The notes: a model not told the origin generated them from the letters alone. 64,000 bases of DNA from Mortierella sp. BCC40632 (GCA_011634665.1 WAEK01000011.1:1544501-1608500), one strand, 5' to 3'. Counted from the first letter of the stretch, positions 23,022-34,067 are shown. Numbers and translations: made by a program.

Positions 23022-24689
23022 TGTAGAGGTCTAGGAAGCTGGATGGAGGATAGGGAGATCTGGGGGCGGGGGGGTGGTGAGACTAGAAGGGTTGTTATGG
23101 AAGTTGGGTGGGAACTAGATCAATAAGAAGATGAAAATTGAGTGGGCTGGAAAGTAGGATGTGAATCTTTTATGTTGTGCCTAAAGTCGACTCAGGGATC
23201 TGATTATTCAAAATAAAGTCATGGCTCTAACTTGAGTTAAATTCAGCCGAATGAGAACAAAGTTTTAATCTACATGCATCTTCGGAATACATGGAACCAA
23301 ACAAAAGCACTGAGTTTTGATCATGCCTCATTTCCTGTCCTTCCACATGTGGTGGTCAGAAGCACAAATGATCTCACTGCTCAACCCGCTTTCCGAAATC
23401 TCGAAAGTTGGCGCATTCTCCAGACTGTCTACTTGTGACACGGATCCCTCAAGACGTCTTCTTTATGCGCTCACTTTGCCACAACTCGAAACTGAGCCTC
23501 GTTTTCCAGATTATTTCCTCAAAGAACTGTGAATTACGTATGATGCAGACTCCATAATGTTGAGTGCACCCAGTATGGGAAGAAAGGGGCGAGATGGCAT
23601 AAGCTTTAGGTGAAGCCATGTTCTAGGTGAGTGCCGAGAAACTATCATTGGTCAGCTATATTACACAATCATGCCACCTAGAGTTTGTGAACCCTTGGAG
23701 CTAACAAAAAGAGGCAAAGGATCCTAGAAATGGAAAGAGAGAGAGAGAGAGAGAGAGAAGGCAAACACGATCAGTTGGCTCTGTTCAAAATTGTTGAAAA
23801 TCGGCGCCAAAAGAGAAAAAAGAAATCGTACTTGGAATTACTGTGCTCAAGTGGCTACATCTCTCCATGAATTGGAGATTACTCGGTGGTCAATAAAATA
23901 GGAGATTTCCTGAGTAGAGCGTACATTCAATAAAGTTCTAGAAAGATAGGTGTCGAGTAGAGGCATGTAGTACTAGCAACTCATCGCATTTGCCAGATAT
24001 GTAAAGGGAGACTCAACTTTTTCTGAATGGTGACCAGTAAACTGAACTCAACTGTATCACTAATCAAAAGAAACCAACATCTGAAAGGTATATCTGTTCA
24101 GAGACTCAAATTTCTCCATGGGCCTTAGCTCTACTGGACAGGGCACCATGTCAGGGCCAAATTAGCATATCTGAACTTGAAGAAAAGTGAGTCTAGCTAA
24201 TTTTTGTGTGAAGCAGCAGGGGTAGGAGTGGGGAGCAGGATCAGTGGGCATGCAAGGCAGGAAGGCAAAAAGATGCGAGAGCAGCATATGTGGTATGGAA
24301 TGGTTAGACTTACAGACGAGTCCAGAACGAGCCAGACGTGCGCAGAGTGCTTTGGATAACTGAGGAAGGTACGGTCGCGTCATATTATTGATGGCAAGGA
24401 GAAGATGGTTCAGGTGCATAGAGCAATGAAGTGTACCAACAGGCAACAATCAGTGCGGGCCAGTCCAGCGAGGAAACACGATCAAGTCCAGGGATGTGAA
24501 TATGGCTGCTTGTATTACGATAGCAGGAGGGTCGAATCTGCTCTCGGAAGAGCGGAGAACGTTAGAGCCATTTGTCAGGACTGTGCGTCCCACCAAGCAT
24601 ATCTGTTCGTATTCACAGGAGAAAATTCAGCATTCCACGCCTCCAACATCTGTTAGAGATGCAATGGATGCTCCCTGAAGTATGCAGGG
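23022..24689. other. Intergenic region without a supported gene
   Basis: The left end is the promoter of PPxY copy B. The rest shows a GA run at 23738-23758 and no frame that I can support. It may include decayed transposon sequence leading into the LINE relic. Confidence 0.4.
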
Positions 24690-25830
24690 CAGACTAAACT
24701 AGTCAGTTATGGGAAGGGCACTGGTCATCAACTCCTTGACACTGTCGAAGGTATGCTATGGGAATGCCAACAAAAAAAACTGATGCAAGAAAATGAGAAA
24801 GGTGGTACGAGATTTTGCATGTCCTTTTAAGCCGAAAGCATCATGGGCCACCATCAGTGCCCCAAAAACGCATGGTGGATTGGCATCATTGACCTTGAGA
24901 TTCAAGCTCCTGCATTCCAGCTCAAAAATCTCAGGAACATGCTTGATCCTTCACCAAGTCTCGGTAGAACAATCTTGGCAGCGTAACTACAGGAACACTC
25001 GCCCTCTAGAGGTTTTACTTGGTCCGCTGAAAAAGTCGGCATGGTCTTCTATTCGGAAAATTCAGATCCTTAAGCCTGTAGTTCAAACAGCTCACAATCT
25101 ACCAAGGATGGCACAAGACAGCAATACCCCTCTCCCGCCAGGCAAGACCTTTATGGCTACACCTGTAGAATGGTGGCTCCTGGCAGAGACAACTCCCTCG
25201 GCTTCCTTTCTACTCAAGACAGGAGAAATATTTAAGTACAACTAAAAAATGAATCTTCTACAACCTCGTCATGAAGAAAGAAAAATCAAGGTATTCTGGA
25301 AGGACCTCCAAAGAAGCATGAGACACATTGACCGCCGACTGTTGATGAGCATGACTATCCTGTCCCTGAAAGCCGGAGATGACACCGCCCGGAGAATGCT
25401 CAATGCCCTATTAGTCCTCCAAGGGGACACGAACAGACCAAAGGAGCTACCAACGTTGGAGCACGCTTCGTCCAAACAGCTCAGGCTTTTCCTGCAAAGC
25501 CCGCTCCCTGAGGAGAGGAGACAAGGCAGTACGGCTCAGTTGACAAGATTTTGAAATCTAAAAATCCCATATCAAGCTCGCACAATCCGGTGGGGATACC
25601 ATCATGGGATTGTGGCTACCAATTAGATCCGACACCTGAGATGGGGTCAAGACACATCTTCCGACTGTAGGATATGCAACAACGAGTCTGAAGATAAAAC
25701 ACGTAGGTTCTTCTTGTGTCCCATCAAACGACAGGCATGGCTAGAATATCTCAGAGAGACCACGACCAAGTTAGACTGGACTGATGAGGACTTGTACTCT
25801 ATGACTGAACTAAAGAACAAAAATTGAAGA
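24690..25830 (+). pseudogene. Relic of a LINE (non-LTR retrotransposon) C-terminal region
   Basis: Broken frames carry landmarks of the region after the reverse-transcriptase core of LINE-type elements. These are GRALVINSLTLSKV near 24711-24760, then WATISAPKTHGGLASL near 24847-24895. Near 25650-25745 is a C-terminal zinc-finger-like block CRICNNESEDKTRRFFLC followed by QAW, where the usual His appears replaced by Arg. In-frame stops occur near 24780, 25243 and 25551. No endonuclease or YxDD block is present, so this is a 5'-truncated, dead copy. The plus-strand orientation is clear from the order of motifs. Confidence 0.6.
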
Positions 25831-25964
25831 AACCTTATTAAATGTCATGAGCTTGTGCTAGGGGCTGGGTGCAAAGTAATAAGAGGAATTTATTCAAGTT
25901 ACTAGGTAAGATGTGACACCAAATGTCTTGTGCCATCGAAGTGAGGGAGAGATGGGACGTGGAC

Positions 25965-26276
25965 TCACTTATTGTTAGGTTCAGCTCTATCATCCGGATT
26001 ACACCAGTTATCAGGCCCAGATTCAAGCGTGCCCCATTCTTTACGACAGGTATTATAAGCCTCCATATATGTTTTGTAGTCTTCCAGGATATCTGTCCAT
26101 ATGGTGTCACAGTTGAGACAAAGAAGCCCACAGCCCGTTCTTTGGCCGCACTTTCCGGCATGCCCAATGCCACCATTCAAGACGAGGTTGCCGCCTGATC
26201 TTGTACAGTAATAGCATTTATAGCCTTGGACAATGACACAGTACAGTAATAGTAGGACGACGATCAGGGGCTTCAT
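25965..26276 (-). CDS. Small secreted cysteine-rich protein
   Basis: An ATG at 26276 opens 103 residues with a clear signal peptide (about residues 1-18, a run of Leu/Val ending VQG). The mature 85 residues have eight cysteines in a CYYC, KCGQRTGCGLLCLNC, TC, WC order, unlike the WC/CxC family elsewhere in the window. There is no membrane anchor. The reading ends at TGA in AATAAGTGAGT. That sequence is also a perfect intron donor, and splicing to a site near 25904 would replace the last residue with about 20 others. It lies between two transposon relics. It may be an effector-like or antimicrobial-type protein, but no function is shown. Confidence 0.6.
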   Translation of the reverse strand: MKPLIVVLLLLYCVIVQGYKCYYCTRSGGNLVLNGGIGHAGKCGQRTGCGLLCLNCDTIWTDILEDYKTYMEAYNTCRKEWGTLESGPDNWCNPDDRAEPNNK

Positions 26277-27259
26277 GCTAATAGTAAGAAGAATTTTTAT
26301 ATTTACATCAGTAATTTTTCAATTTACAAACATTCTCCTTACGTATTCAAACAAATGTGCCATTAGAATGGAGACTCCTCAGCGATTTCACTTGTCCTTG
26401 TTTAAGGAATCAAGCCATATCCATTTTACAGTTTTCTTCTTACACGGATTGCTAGAAAAGGATCTCTCTATTCTCGTCATTAGGAACTATGAAATCGCTG
26501 GGGGTTTTTCTAAGCATCCTACGTCACCTCACTTTGCATAGGATGTTGCATGATGGCAGGTTTTTCTTACTTGCGATGGTTCTTGGGAGCGTGGAGAATG
26601 TTATTAGGTTTGAGAACGGATCTGTTGTCTTTTGGTGAAAGTTTGGCGCTGTTATTTATACATGAAAACTAAGGGAGATAACTCTCTTCGCAACCAGGGG
26701 GTAACACCGATAAGGGCGGCACCTAAGTCAGCTCTCACAATGAAGTCCAGCATGAAATCAAGGGCAAAACAAGGCGACATCAAGAGCAGTATATGCAACA
26801 GGTCCAGTGAGTGTTCTAGGGCTGAGGTAGTTTAATGGATCTAGGGTCAACTTCTAAGAGTCTATCTAGGACGGCATCCCCCCTTTATAAGGAGGTATTC
26901 CTGTCCCTCATAGGTCTACTATTGGAGCCCTAGAACAGGGCTCACCCCAACTGCAGGATGACCTCCTGCAGTACTACCAATGCACTGAATTCAAGGGAAG
27001 GGGCAGATACAATGGACTCAAGGGGAGGTGCAGAAAAAAAAAGAATAGACTAAAGGAGAAGGATAGCAACAATAGAATAAAGGGGAAGGACTGAGGCAAT
27101 GGAATAACGGGGCAGGACAGGAAAAAAAATCTGGGGATGGACAGCCAGCATGAGGTAGTCAAACGTTCATAACGACGTTGCTTTTTGTTCGTTTTCCCCA
27201 CCAAACTCATTAAGTATCATTCAGGTTAGCGTTTCTGGATTATTCTCACAAAAGTATGC
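26277..27259. other. Intergenic DNA inside the transposon island
   Basis: I see no supported gene. A GGGGAAGG-rich imperfect repeat runs at 26990-27125 and gives only low-complexity frames. Confidence 0.4.
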
Positions 27260-28176
27260 CTCTACTCTGATCCGTCGATGCCAAAAAAAGCATAATGAAA
27301 GGTGGTAGCAGCGTTTTCAGTCGAAAGCAAGGCTTCTTCCGACTCGGAGATCATTGTCCTGTTCGATAAAGACCAAGCTTTCTGCACTTGTGTTTTGATC
27401 ACCAACAAAGCATTTTTTGTAGACACTTTTTCTGGATGATGCAAGAGGACCACAGATTCAGCTACTACATTGACTGTATCCCTAGACGGTGGTTTGAAGA
27501 GGGGACGCAGAAAAGCAAGGCGTTGGAAGATGAACTTATGAAGAAGCCGTCTGTTTGGGCATCCACGAAGAAGGTCCAGCACGCTTTGCTTTCAGATGGC
27601 CGCTAACATGGATTGAGTGGTTGAAATGTGGCTACCCAAAGCATGTTTTACTCTCCTGAGCCTGTGGTTAGGTCCGATAGACAATATGAGAGGCGCTATA
27701 CTGATTTGATGACTACGTCAAGAGAGATTGCCGATGAGCTCACAGATCCAGTAGCAACAGAAGAGGAGTTCAACAGGGCGATGAAAAATATGAAGATCAG
27801 GGATTCGCTGAGGGCGTCTAGAAAAGCCAATACAACCGGTAAAAGAGATGGCGGTGAAGGTGACCGGGATGTTTCGAGCAACAACATCAAAAAGAGTCGC
27901 TCAAACGGTGTATCTTCTCGCTTAAAGAGTGGCTCTGTTGACTCTGCTGACTTATTCAAAGGAATCTCGGTAAGGGACATAGTTAATGGTGAGATACGAC
28001 AAAGAACAGGGAGACCAAAGAGCAGTCGAATTAAGGCAAGCTATGAGGATAAGGGATGCAAAAGACGAAGGCTGAAAGTGAAGGAGTCAAGCGCAGAGAC
28101 AATGCTTGCGAGAGCGGATGTCAAAGCTGGAAAACTCCGGTGGAAGACACCGATGACGAGCCAAAGCTTTGATTAG
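27260..28176 (+). pseudogene. Probable MULE/FAR1-like transposase C-terminal relic with SWIM zinc finger
   Basis: From about 27310 one frame reads DKDQAFCTCVLI (CxC). The next frame reads IFCRHFFWMM and, further on, IDCIPRRWFE. CxC, then CxH, then an IP-x-RW block is the usual order of the SWIM finger and its flank in MULE/FAR1-related transposases. One frameshift separates the halves, and two stops (near 27604 and 27619) precede an open part at 27628-28176. That last part encodes 182 mostly charged residues, with ELTDPVATEEEFNRAMKNM and Lys/Arg-rich clusters, and may be the old C-terminal tail or a separate gene. The catalytic DDE core is absent. Confidence 0.4.
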
Positions 28177-28276
28177 TGTTTTTCAATAAACCGAAAGCAA
28201 GTTGCTTTACTCTAACAGCTCTTTCAATAATGGCTAGCAAAGTCGAATATCATGAAGACTTTAGCCTATTATCCGA

Positions 28277-28379
28277 GGGGCCAGGACCATATATATGTGT
28301 AACCTTCTTTACTCGAAAATCCAGAAAAAATACCCGCTAAATAAATTCAGCTCTCCACACTACAGAGTACTACATCTTC
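28277..28379 (+). repeat. DIRS inverted terminal repeat, right (3') copy
   Basis: 103 bases that are the exact reverse complement of 33953-34055. Inverted, not direct, terminal repeats set DIRS elements apart from LTR retrotransposons. Confidence 0.93.
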
Positions 28380-28440
28380 GGTGGGAGAGACAGGAAAACA
28401 ACTAAAGAAAACTAAGGGAGGAAATAACGAGGGTGGGAGC

Positions 28441-28532
28441 TATATGGTCCTGGCCCCTCGGATAATAGGCTAAAGTCTTCATGATATTCGACTTTGCTAG
28501 CCATTATCCATTTGGGGCCAGGACCATATATG
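28441..28532. repeat. DIRS internal complementary region
   Basis: Bases 28441-28507 are the reverse complement of the element's outer end at 28227-28293. Bases 28502-28532 are the reverse complement of the other outer end through 34067. The two halves overlap in the six shared bases. In DIRS elements this region is thought to template circle closure during replication. Confidence 0.9.
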
Positions 28533-28549
28533 TGGATCCAGAGCGGAAT

Positions 28550-29756
28550 TTATGGCAAAATCATCGACGTGAAATTGGTTGAAGTAGCTGTGTTCAACCG
28601 ATAGAACTTGTCGAAAAGTACAGAGGACGACCAATTCCCGTGTACGACAACGTCGTCCACTCTAGCACCCTGTCTGATTGCAGCCGTGGAACCAATTGCT
28701 CTTGCTTTAGGGAGCTTGGCATTCTTGGGAAGATTTAGCTTGCGTGTAATCGAAGCGATGTGGTTGCTGATGCGTTCAGAACCGACTGGTTTGTCTGGGT
28801 CTCTGACATCTCGGATCAATGGGCGATACGATAATGAGGGGTCCTTCGGGTGAGGGACATCTACCTCATGGCCTTGAATACGCGATAGGTACTCGGCAAG
28901 CGTCTTGATAGGGCACAACAAAGGGTCATCATGGCATTTGACGGTGGTGTATTTGCAGATACGACTACCCCTCCTAGTTTCCTTTGGTAAGAGGATTGGT
29001 AATACCACAGCGAACTGGTCTATATGAAACCTGTCATTGGAGAGATCAATGCACATTATATCGCTGGGTCGGAAGAAACCGCAGGTACCAAGGAGCCAAC
29101 AAAGCTTTTGGGTGAGGAAAAGATCAGTGAGGGACGAGTTCTGCCCCTGCTGTCGGAAGTGTTCCACGATTGGACTGATATCGATGCTTAACTCCTTTGT
29201 GTGCTTGATCTCTCGTCTGCGAAGAGAGCGAAAAGAACTGTTGGTAGTCTTCACCGTTGAAGAGAGACTTGTCGTCGTACATCTGAATGATGGCTGATTT
29301 GTAAGTGTCAACTGTGTTGGCTGCCCATCCATTAATGGATACACCTGAGGCTAACCAGTTGAGGAGTTGGACTGGTTGAGGTACCATTGCGTCTACGTTG
29401 CGTGCTGTAGCCCAAGTTATGTACCTGTCCTGTATGCTGGAATACGCTTTTTGTCTGCGTTGTACTTCTGGGCTATCGACTATGATAGATGCTGTGCTTG
29501 CATCCCATCCTTTGTCCATTAGGCGTCGCCTCTTATCTTCCAAGCGCATAAAGACCAGTGGGGGTTCTTCTCCAGGATGTCCGGTGCGTTTCCTGGGGCT
29601 GGGATCACTCTGTGTCGAGGGACAGGCATCGGTGGAGCTGTTGCCATTTCTAACGCCGTTGGGAACCAGACTGCTGTCGGCCAATAGGGAGTTATCAGAG
29701 TGGCTTGAATTTTCTCCATGCGGATCTTCTGAAGAATGAGGGAGATCAGATTCCAT
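28550..29756 (-). pseudogene. DIRS tyrosine recombinase (one apparent frameshift)
   Basis: The C-terminal part (28550 to about 29240) has the layout of a tyrosine recombinase. A first Arg lies in GFFRPSDI, a second in ARAIGSTAA, then HGNW, and the nucleophile Tyr is in FDKFYRL. In HxxR the usual His position is Pro. The N-terminal part (about 29250-29756) is in another frame and includes ITWATARNVDAM and NTVDTYKSAI, like a core-binding domain. The two parts join at a TTTT run near 29230 by one base. The upstream frame overlaps the RNase H region, and the exact start is uncertain. It would join circular DNA to the target site. Confidence 0.75.
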
Positions 29757-30008
29757 GGAGGGCAAATGTAAGCTCTGCCTAGGTCCACCCAGGAGTGTTT
29801 GAGAGCGTCGCAACCGATGGCGTCTGCTGATGGCTTCCAAGTCATGTACCGTGGCAGTTGGTGGTTGCTGGGAGAGGCGAAGAGATCGACGTGGTGAGGG
29901 CCCCAATACCGATCTAGTTTTGCGAAGAACTGAGGGTCTATGGACCATTCCAGTTGACCTACGAGCCGTCGTGATGGAGCGTCTGCAGGATTGAAGGCTG
30001 AGGGCACA

Positions 30009-31646
30009 TACAGTGGGCGCCAAAATGGTTTCAATAACTCTCAAATTTTCATATTTTAGCAATTTTCTACCCATCGAGAATATGTAAATGCACCTTGTTG
30101 CTTAGATTGAAAACAATACCCAGAATGCCTTGTTCACGACAGTGTAAACAGATTTTCAATATGTTGTCAGAAAGGCGTGCTATGAGGTAAATTGTTGAAG
30201 CTAGATATTGGAACCATTTCGCCACTTGGGCACGCCATTTATATTTATTGCTATTTCATCTCTTTTTTTTTTCACAATCGTTTGTCTTATATCTACAGTC
30301 AGTCAGAGATTAAAAGAAGATGAATAGATCTTGACAAGTTTGATATAAAATACGGGTGCAATCGCTCGAAAATGGTCGATATTCCTCCATCATGAAAAAA
30401 ACGAAAGAAGACACTCAAAACTCTATCATAAGCCAGCTAAAAGCAGGCTACTCCGTCAAGAATGTCGCTAGACGATTATCAGTCAGCCCCTGCTTCTGTT
30501 TCAAGGATCCGAACCAAGCATTTACCTACTCTACCAAGGCAACCAACAGGAAGACCAAGAATTCTCTCGGCTCGCTCCAAGAATGATCTCAACAGAAAGT
30601 TACTTTCCGGCATGTTGAAGACTGGCAAGCAGGTCCACAAGAGCCTCAATGGTGAAGGGACAGTTATCTCGTACAGATCAGTCCTTCGCAACCTCAGGGA
30701 GATCGGCTTTCAAGCGAAGAAAAAAAAAGTCAAAAAGCCTTTCCTTAGTAAGCGACACAAGCAAGCGCGGTTGGAGTGGGCAAGAGGTCATAAAAATTGG
30801 ACCATCGATGACTGGAAGCGAGTGGTATTCTCAGATGAAACAAAGATAAACATCTGGAACTCGGACGGGATACAATATTACTGGGCTAAGCCAGGCGATC
30901 CGGTTCAACCATTTCATCTTCAACCTACTGTCAAGCATGGAGGTGGATCCTTGATGTTCTGGGGCTGTATGACGTCCAAGGGACTTGGCTATGGCTGTCA
31001 GATCTATGAAGGAACTATGAAAAGGAGGAGGATTACATCAATATTCTCGACACAACATTGAAAGAAAGTCTCGAGTATTATGATCTCGGAAAAAATGACT
31101 TCATTTTTCAGCACGACAACGACCCCAAACACAAAGCCAAAGCAACAACCAAGTACCTGGAGGATCAGGATATTGAGGTTCTTCGATGGCCTGCACAATC
31201 AGCAGATTTAAATCCAATCGAGCATGTTTGGGACAAGCTGAAGGTTCAGATTGGTCAACGAGAGAAGCGGCCTACGAGTGTTCATGAATTGTGGGATATG
31301 GTGCTGGAGGAATGGGAGCTGATACCACAGGATATGATTGACAAGCACTATGAGTCGATGCCACGAAGAGTAGAGGCCGTGTTGAAAGCGAAAGGGGGGA
31401 ATACGAGGTATTGAAGAATTTTCCCGGACTAGTGGCAAAATGGTTTCTATGAGACGACAACATTGGAGGCGGCATAGCTCGCTCATGTGAAGTGATAAAG
31501 GCCCGCTTTCTTATTTCTCGGGTCCACCATTGATAAGACTTTCCTTTCTATTAGAATTGAATATGAAAGAGAAAGAAAGAATAAACGAGAAAATTAGAAA
31601 AAGCGAAATTTCTGAAAACATTGAAACCATTTTGGCGCCAACTGTA
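30009..31646 (+). mobile_element. Tc1/mariner DNA transposon inserted in the DIRS element
   Basis: The element itself is 30011-31644 (1,634 bases), flanked by TA on both sides (30009-30010 and 31645-31646), the usual Tc1 target duplication. The 25-base outer inverted repeats (30011-30035 and 31620-31644) differ at one position, and weaker similarity extends about 35 bases further in. Removing the element and one TA restores the interrupted host frame exactly. This proves the order of events: DIRS first, Tc1 second. Confidence 0.93.
30392..31414 (+). pseudogene. Tc1-family DD34E transposase (two apparent frameshifts)
   Basis: The N-terminal paired-type helix-turn-helix is read in LKAGYSVKNVARRLSVS, followed by a GRPRIL hinge. 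The catalytic residues are in VVFSDETKINIW, QHDNDPKH and LNPIEHVW, with exactly 34 residues between the second Asp and the Glu (DD34E). Two one-base shifts break the frame, one at a CCCC run near 30487 and one at an AAAA run near 31018. No internal stops appear if the shifts are ignored. The gene is therefore either very recently inactivated or intact with assembly errors. Total length would be about 340 residues, the normal Tc1 size. Confidence 0.88.
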
Positions 31647-32988
31647 TGTCGTCCGTATCCTTGTCTCTGTCTGTAGACACCATTCCCATATCGTCGTCGC
31701 CAGTTTCCTCAATTGTGGTGACCTTGTCCCTCCGAACCTGTTGATGTAGGATATTGTCGTAATATTGTCCGATATTATGTTGACGACTTTTCCCTTTGCT
31801 TCCGGTTGTCGAAGGGCGATTTGCACTGCCAACAGTTCCTTGACATTGATGTGCTTGTGTTGATCTCGAGGAGGCCAAGTCCCTTTGACCGTCCTGTTGT
31901 TGATCACTACACCCCACCCTGGGTCGGAGGCGTCTGTGTAGATGTCTGCTTGAGGTGTTGAGGTGATCCATGAAAGCCCATTCCATTCCTTGAGTTGTGT
32001 CGTCCACCAGTGTAGCTCCTTGCATGCTGCTGGAGATAGAGATATTAAGCTCTCCCATGAGTCCTCTGATTTCAGAGCTTGTATCTTCTCGGTCATCAGG
32101 TTTTGGACTTTGAGACGGGCCGGGAATACTGCGGCTGTCATCGCGACTGTCTTGCCGATAAAGGACGACAGTTGGCGAACTGAGCATTCCTTCTTGTTCA
32201 ACATCTTGGATGCCATCCTGCGAACATCGCGGATCTTCTTGCCCGGCAGACGAAGTGTCATCGAGGCTGTGTCTAGCTCGAACCCCAGGTGCTCCAGCTT
32301 CTTGGATGGTTTGAGGCTCGACTTGGACTCCTTTGTCAAGAAACCGAGGTCCTTGAGCTTCTTTAGGACCCTGTTGGTGGCTATCTCTGACTTCTTTTTT
32401 GGATGTCGCTGCGATAATTAGATCGTCCAGATAGGCTGAGATTCGAATTCCCTTTTTCCTTGCCCAGCGGGTAGGGGTTTCAAAATCTTGGTGAAAATTA
32501 ACGGTGCGAGAGACAGACCGAATGGGAGGACCCTGAACTGATAGAGTTTTTCTTTCCACAGGAACTGAAGATACTTCCTGGATGAGGGGTCGATGGGGAC
32601 GTGGAGGAAAGCATCTCTTAAGTCTATTGAGGTAAGGTAATCGTTCCTCTTTATTAAACTGCATACATGCTGAATCGTCTCCATTTTGAACGGTCTGGTC
32701 GGTACGAACTTGTTCAGAGGCCTCAAGTTCAATACTGGGCGCAAGTCCCCTGTCTTCTTTGGAATGGTGAAGAGTTGGCTGGTGAAACCATCTCCATTTG
32801 TACATTCTATCGCTCCCTTTTCCAGTAAGGCTGACACCTCGGCGTCTATACTCGCTGTTTCCTCCTTTGAAAGGGGTCTTGGAGGAGGGGTGTCTCCGAT
32901 GTCGGAGGAGGGGAGAGAAACGGGACCCTGTAGCCGTGCTCGATGATTCGGAGAATGGCGGGGTTGTCGGTAACAGTCCGCCATTCTT

Positions 32989-33897
32989 CTAAGAAGAATC
33001 TGAGTCGTCCTCCGACCTTCTCTTTGTTGGTTTGCGACTCTGGCTTCGTCCTCTTCGGTGGTTTGAGCCTCGGTACTTGTTGTCGTCCCTCCGTCTGGAG
33101 TTGTTGTCCTTGTGAAAATGGGAACGGTCATTATCGCCGTTGTTGTTTCGACGATTGTTGTATGCATTGTTCTGCTTGTACCCCCTGGTTGTTGTCCCTG
33201 TTGTTGTTCTTGGGATTAGAGTAATTGTTATTCTTGAATTTACTCTTGGGTCGGAAGGTGTTCTCCAACGAACGTTGGGTCTTGAGCTCTTCCTCCAGCT
33301 TCTTAGGGTCAATGATGTCTGAGGTGTCCGACTTAAAGGTGATGCCTTGAGCGTTGCGGATGTTGTCAAGGCGCATCCTGTTGACCTTCCCGGTTGTTCC
33401 TGCGATGTGGTCTCGCATAAGTGTCGCGAACGAGGTGCAGATCTCCACCATGTCCTTTGCGTCAATGGAAACACTGTCTTCCATTGCCCAAACTTGATGT
33501 AAGAAAAAGGTCGATTGGTCTGGTGAGATTGGCGAGTCTCTTTTGAATCGAGCGTAATTGAAGATCGTGGCCTTTCTGGGAAGTTGAGAACTTGACTGAA
33601 GAAGGGGTCTTCGGTGGATCGTACTGCATAAAAGGCGTTCTTGGGGTACTGTCTGAACGACTCCCCAGAAGTCTTCATCGCTGATGTCCTGCTCGAAAAA
33701 AGGAGTTTGGGTCTGAGGGGCGTAGGGGAGGGTAGCGCTCACCCCTCAGTTTCGGAGGGGTGGAAAGTGCGGATCTGAACTGGATCCTCCAACTGGGGAT
33801 CGTTGTCGTGGGCATTGTTTCTTTTAAGAGCGGCAAGCTCTTTGGCCATAGTAGCCATTTGCTGTTGGAGAGAGGAGACAATATCATCTTGAGACAT
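32989..33897 (-). pseudogene. DIRS gag-like protein (two apparent frameshifts)
   Basis: The first ORF of the element starts at ATG 33897 with a coiled-coil-like segment (SSLQQQMATMAKELAALK). The middle part contains EQDISDEDFWGVVQTV and YARFKRDSPISPDQSTFFLHQ. It ends in an Asn/Arg-rich basic tail (NNNRDNNQG, then SRKPTKRRSEDDSDSS), which could bind RNA. Shifts of one base lie at a GGGG run near 33745 and a GGGGG run near 33182. The 3' end overlaps the reverse-transcriptase frame. The protein is thought to form particles or bind the element's RNA; the name gag is by position. Confidence 0.65.
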
Positions 33898-33952
33898 GAG
33901 GGAAATTTGTGATCAAAAATTGCGTGCGGATAGTGTTCCTGGCGAAACAAAA

Positions 33953-34055
33953 GAAGATGTAGTACTCTGTAGTGTGGAGAGCTGAATTTATTTAGCGGGT
34001 ATTTTTTCTGGATTTTCGAGTAAAGAAGGTTACACATATATATGGTCCTGGCCCC
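33953..34055 (-). repeat. DIRS inverted terminal repeat, left (5') copy
   Basis: The exact reverse complement of 28277-28379. It lies immediately upstream of the gag-like ORF and probably carries the element's promoter. Confidence 0.93.
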
Positions 34056-34067
34056 AAATGGATAATG

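Larger units (their letters stand above)
29519..33167 (-). pseudogene. DIRS reverse transcriptase/RNase H, split by Tc1 insertion
   Basis: The reverse-transcriptase blocks are visible in order: LRPVLNLRPLNKF, DYLTSIDLRDAFLHVPID, FRVLPFGLSLAP and the catalytic AYLDDLIIAA. RNase H blocks follow: ADIYTDASDPGWGVV, VKELLAVQIAL and NIISDNITTISYIN. Two one-base shifts lie at a CCCC run (near 32470) and an A6 run (near 32395). The Tc1 element at 30011-31644 interrupts the RNase H part. The residues on the two sides (RTTY and YVPSAFN) join exactly at the duplicated TA. A few hundred further residues of unknown function follow to 29519. The N-terminus overlaps the gag frame. Confidence 0.85.
28227..34067 (-). 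mobile_element. DIRS-type tyrosine-recombinase retrotransposon, interrupted by a Tc1 element
   Basis: The element runs on the minus strand in the order gag, reverse transcriptase/RNase H, tyrosine recombinase. It has 103-base inverted terminal repeats (28277-28379 and 33953-34055) that are identical by eye. An internal complementary region at 28441-28532 joins the complements of the two outer ends. Both outer ends share the six bases ATAATG (28227-28232 and 34062-34067), and there is no longer target-site duplication. This fits integration by a tyrosine recombinase from a circular intermediate. Length is 5,841 bases, about 4.2 kb without the inserted Tc1. Identical repeats suggest recent insertion. 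Confidence 0.88.
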
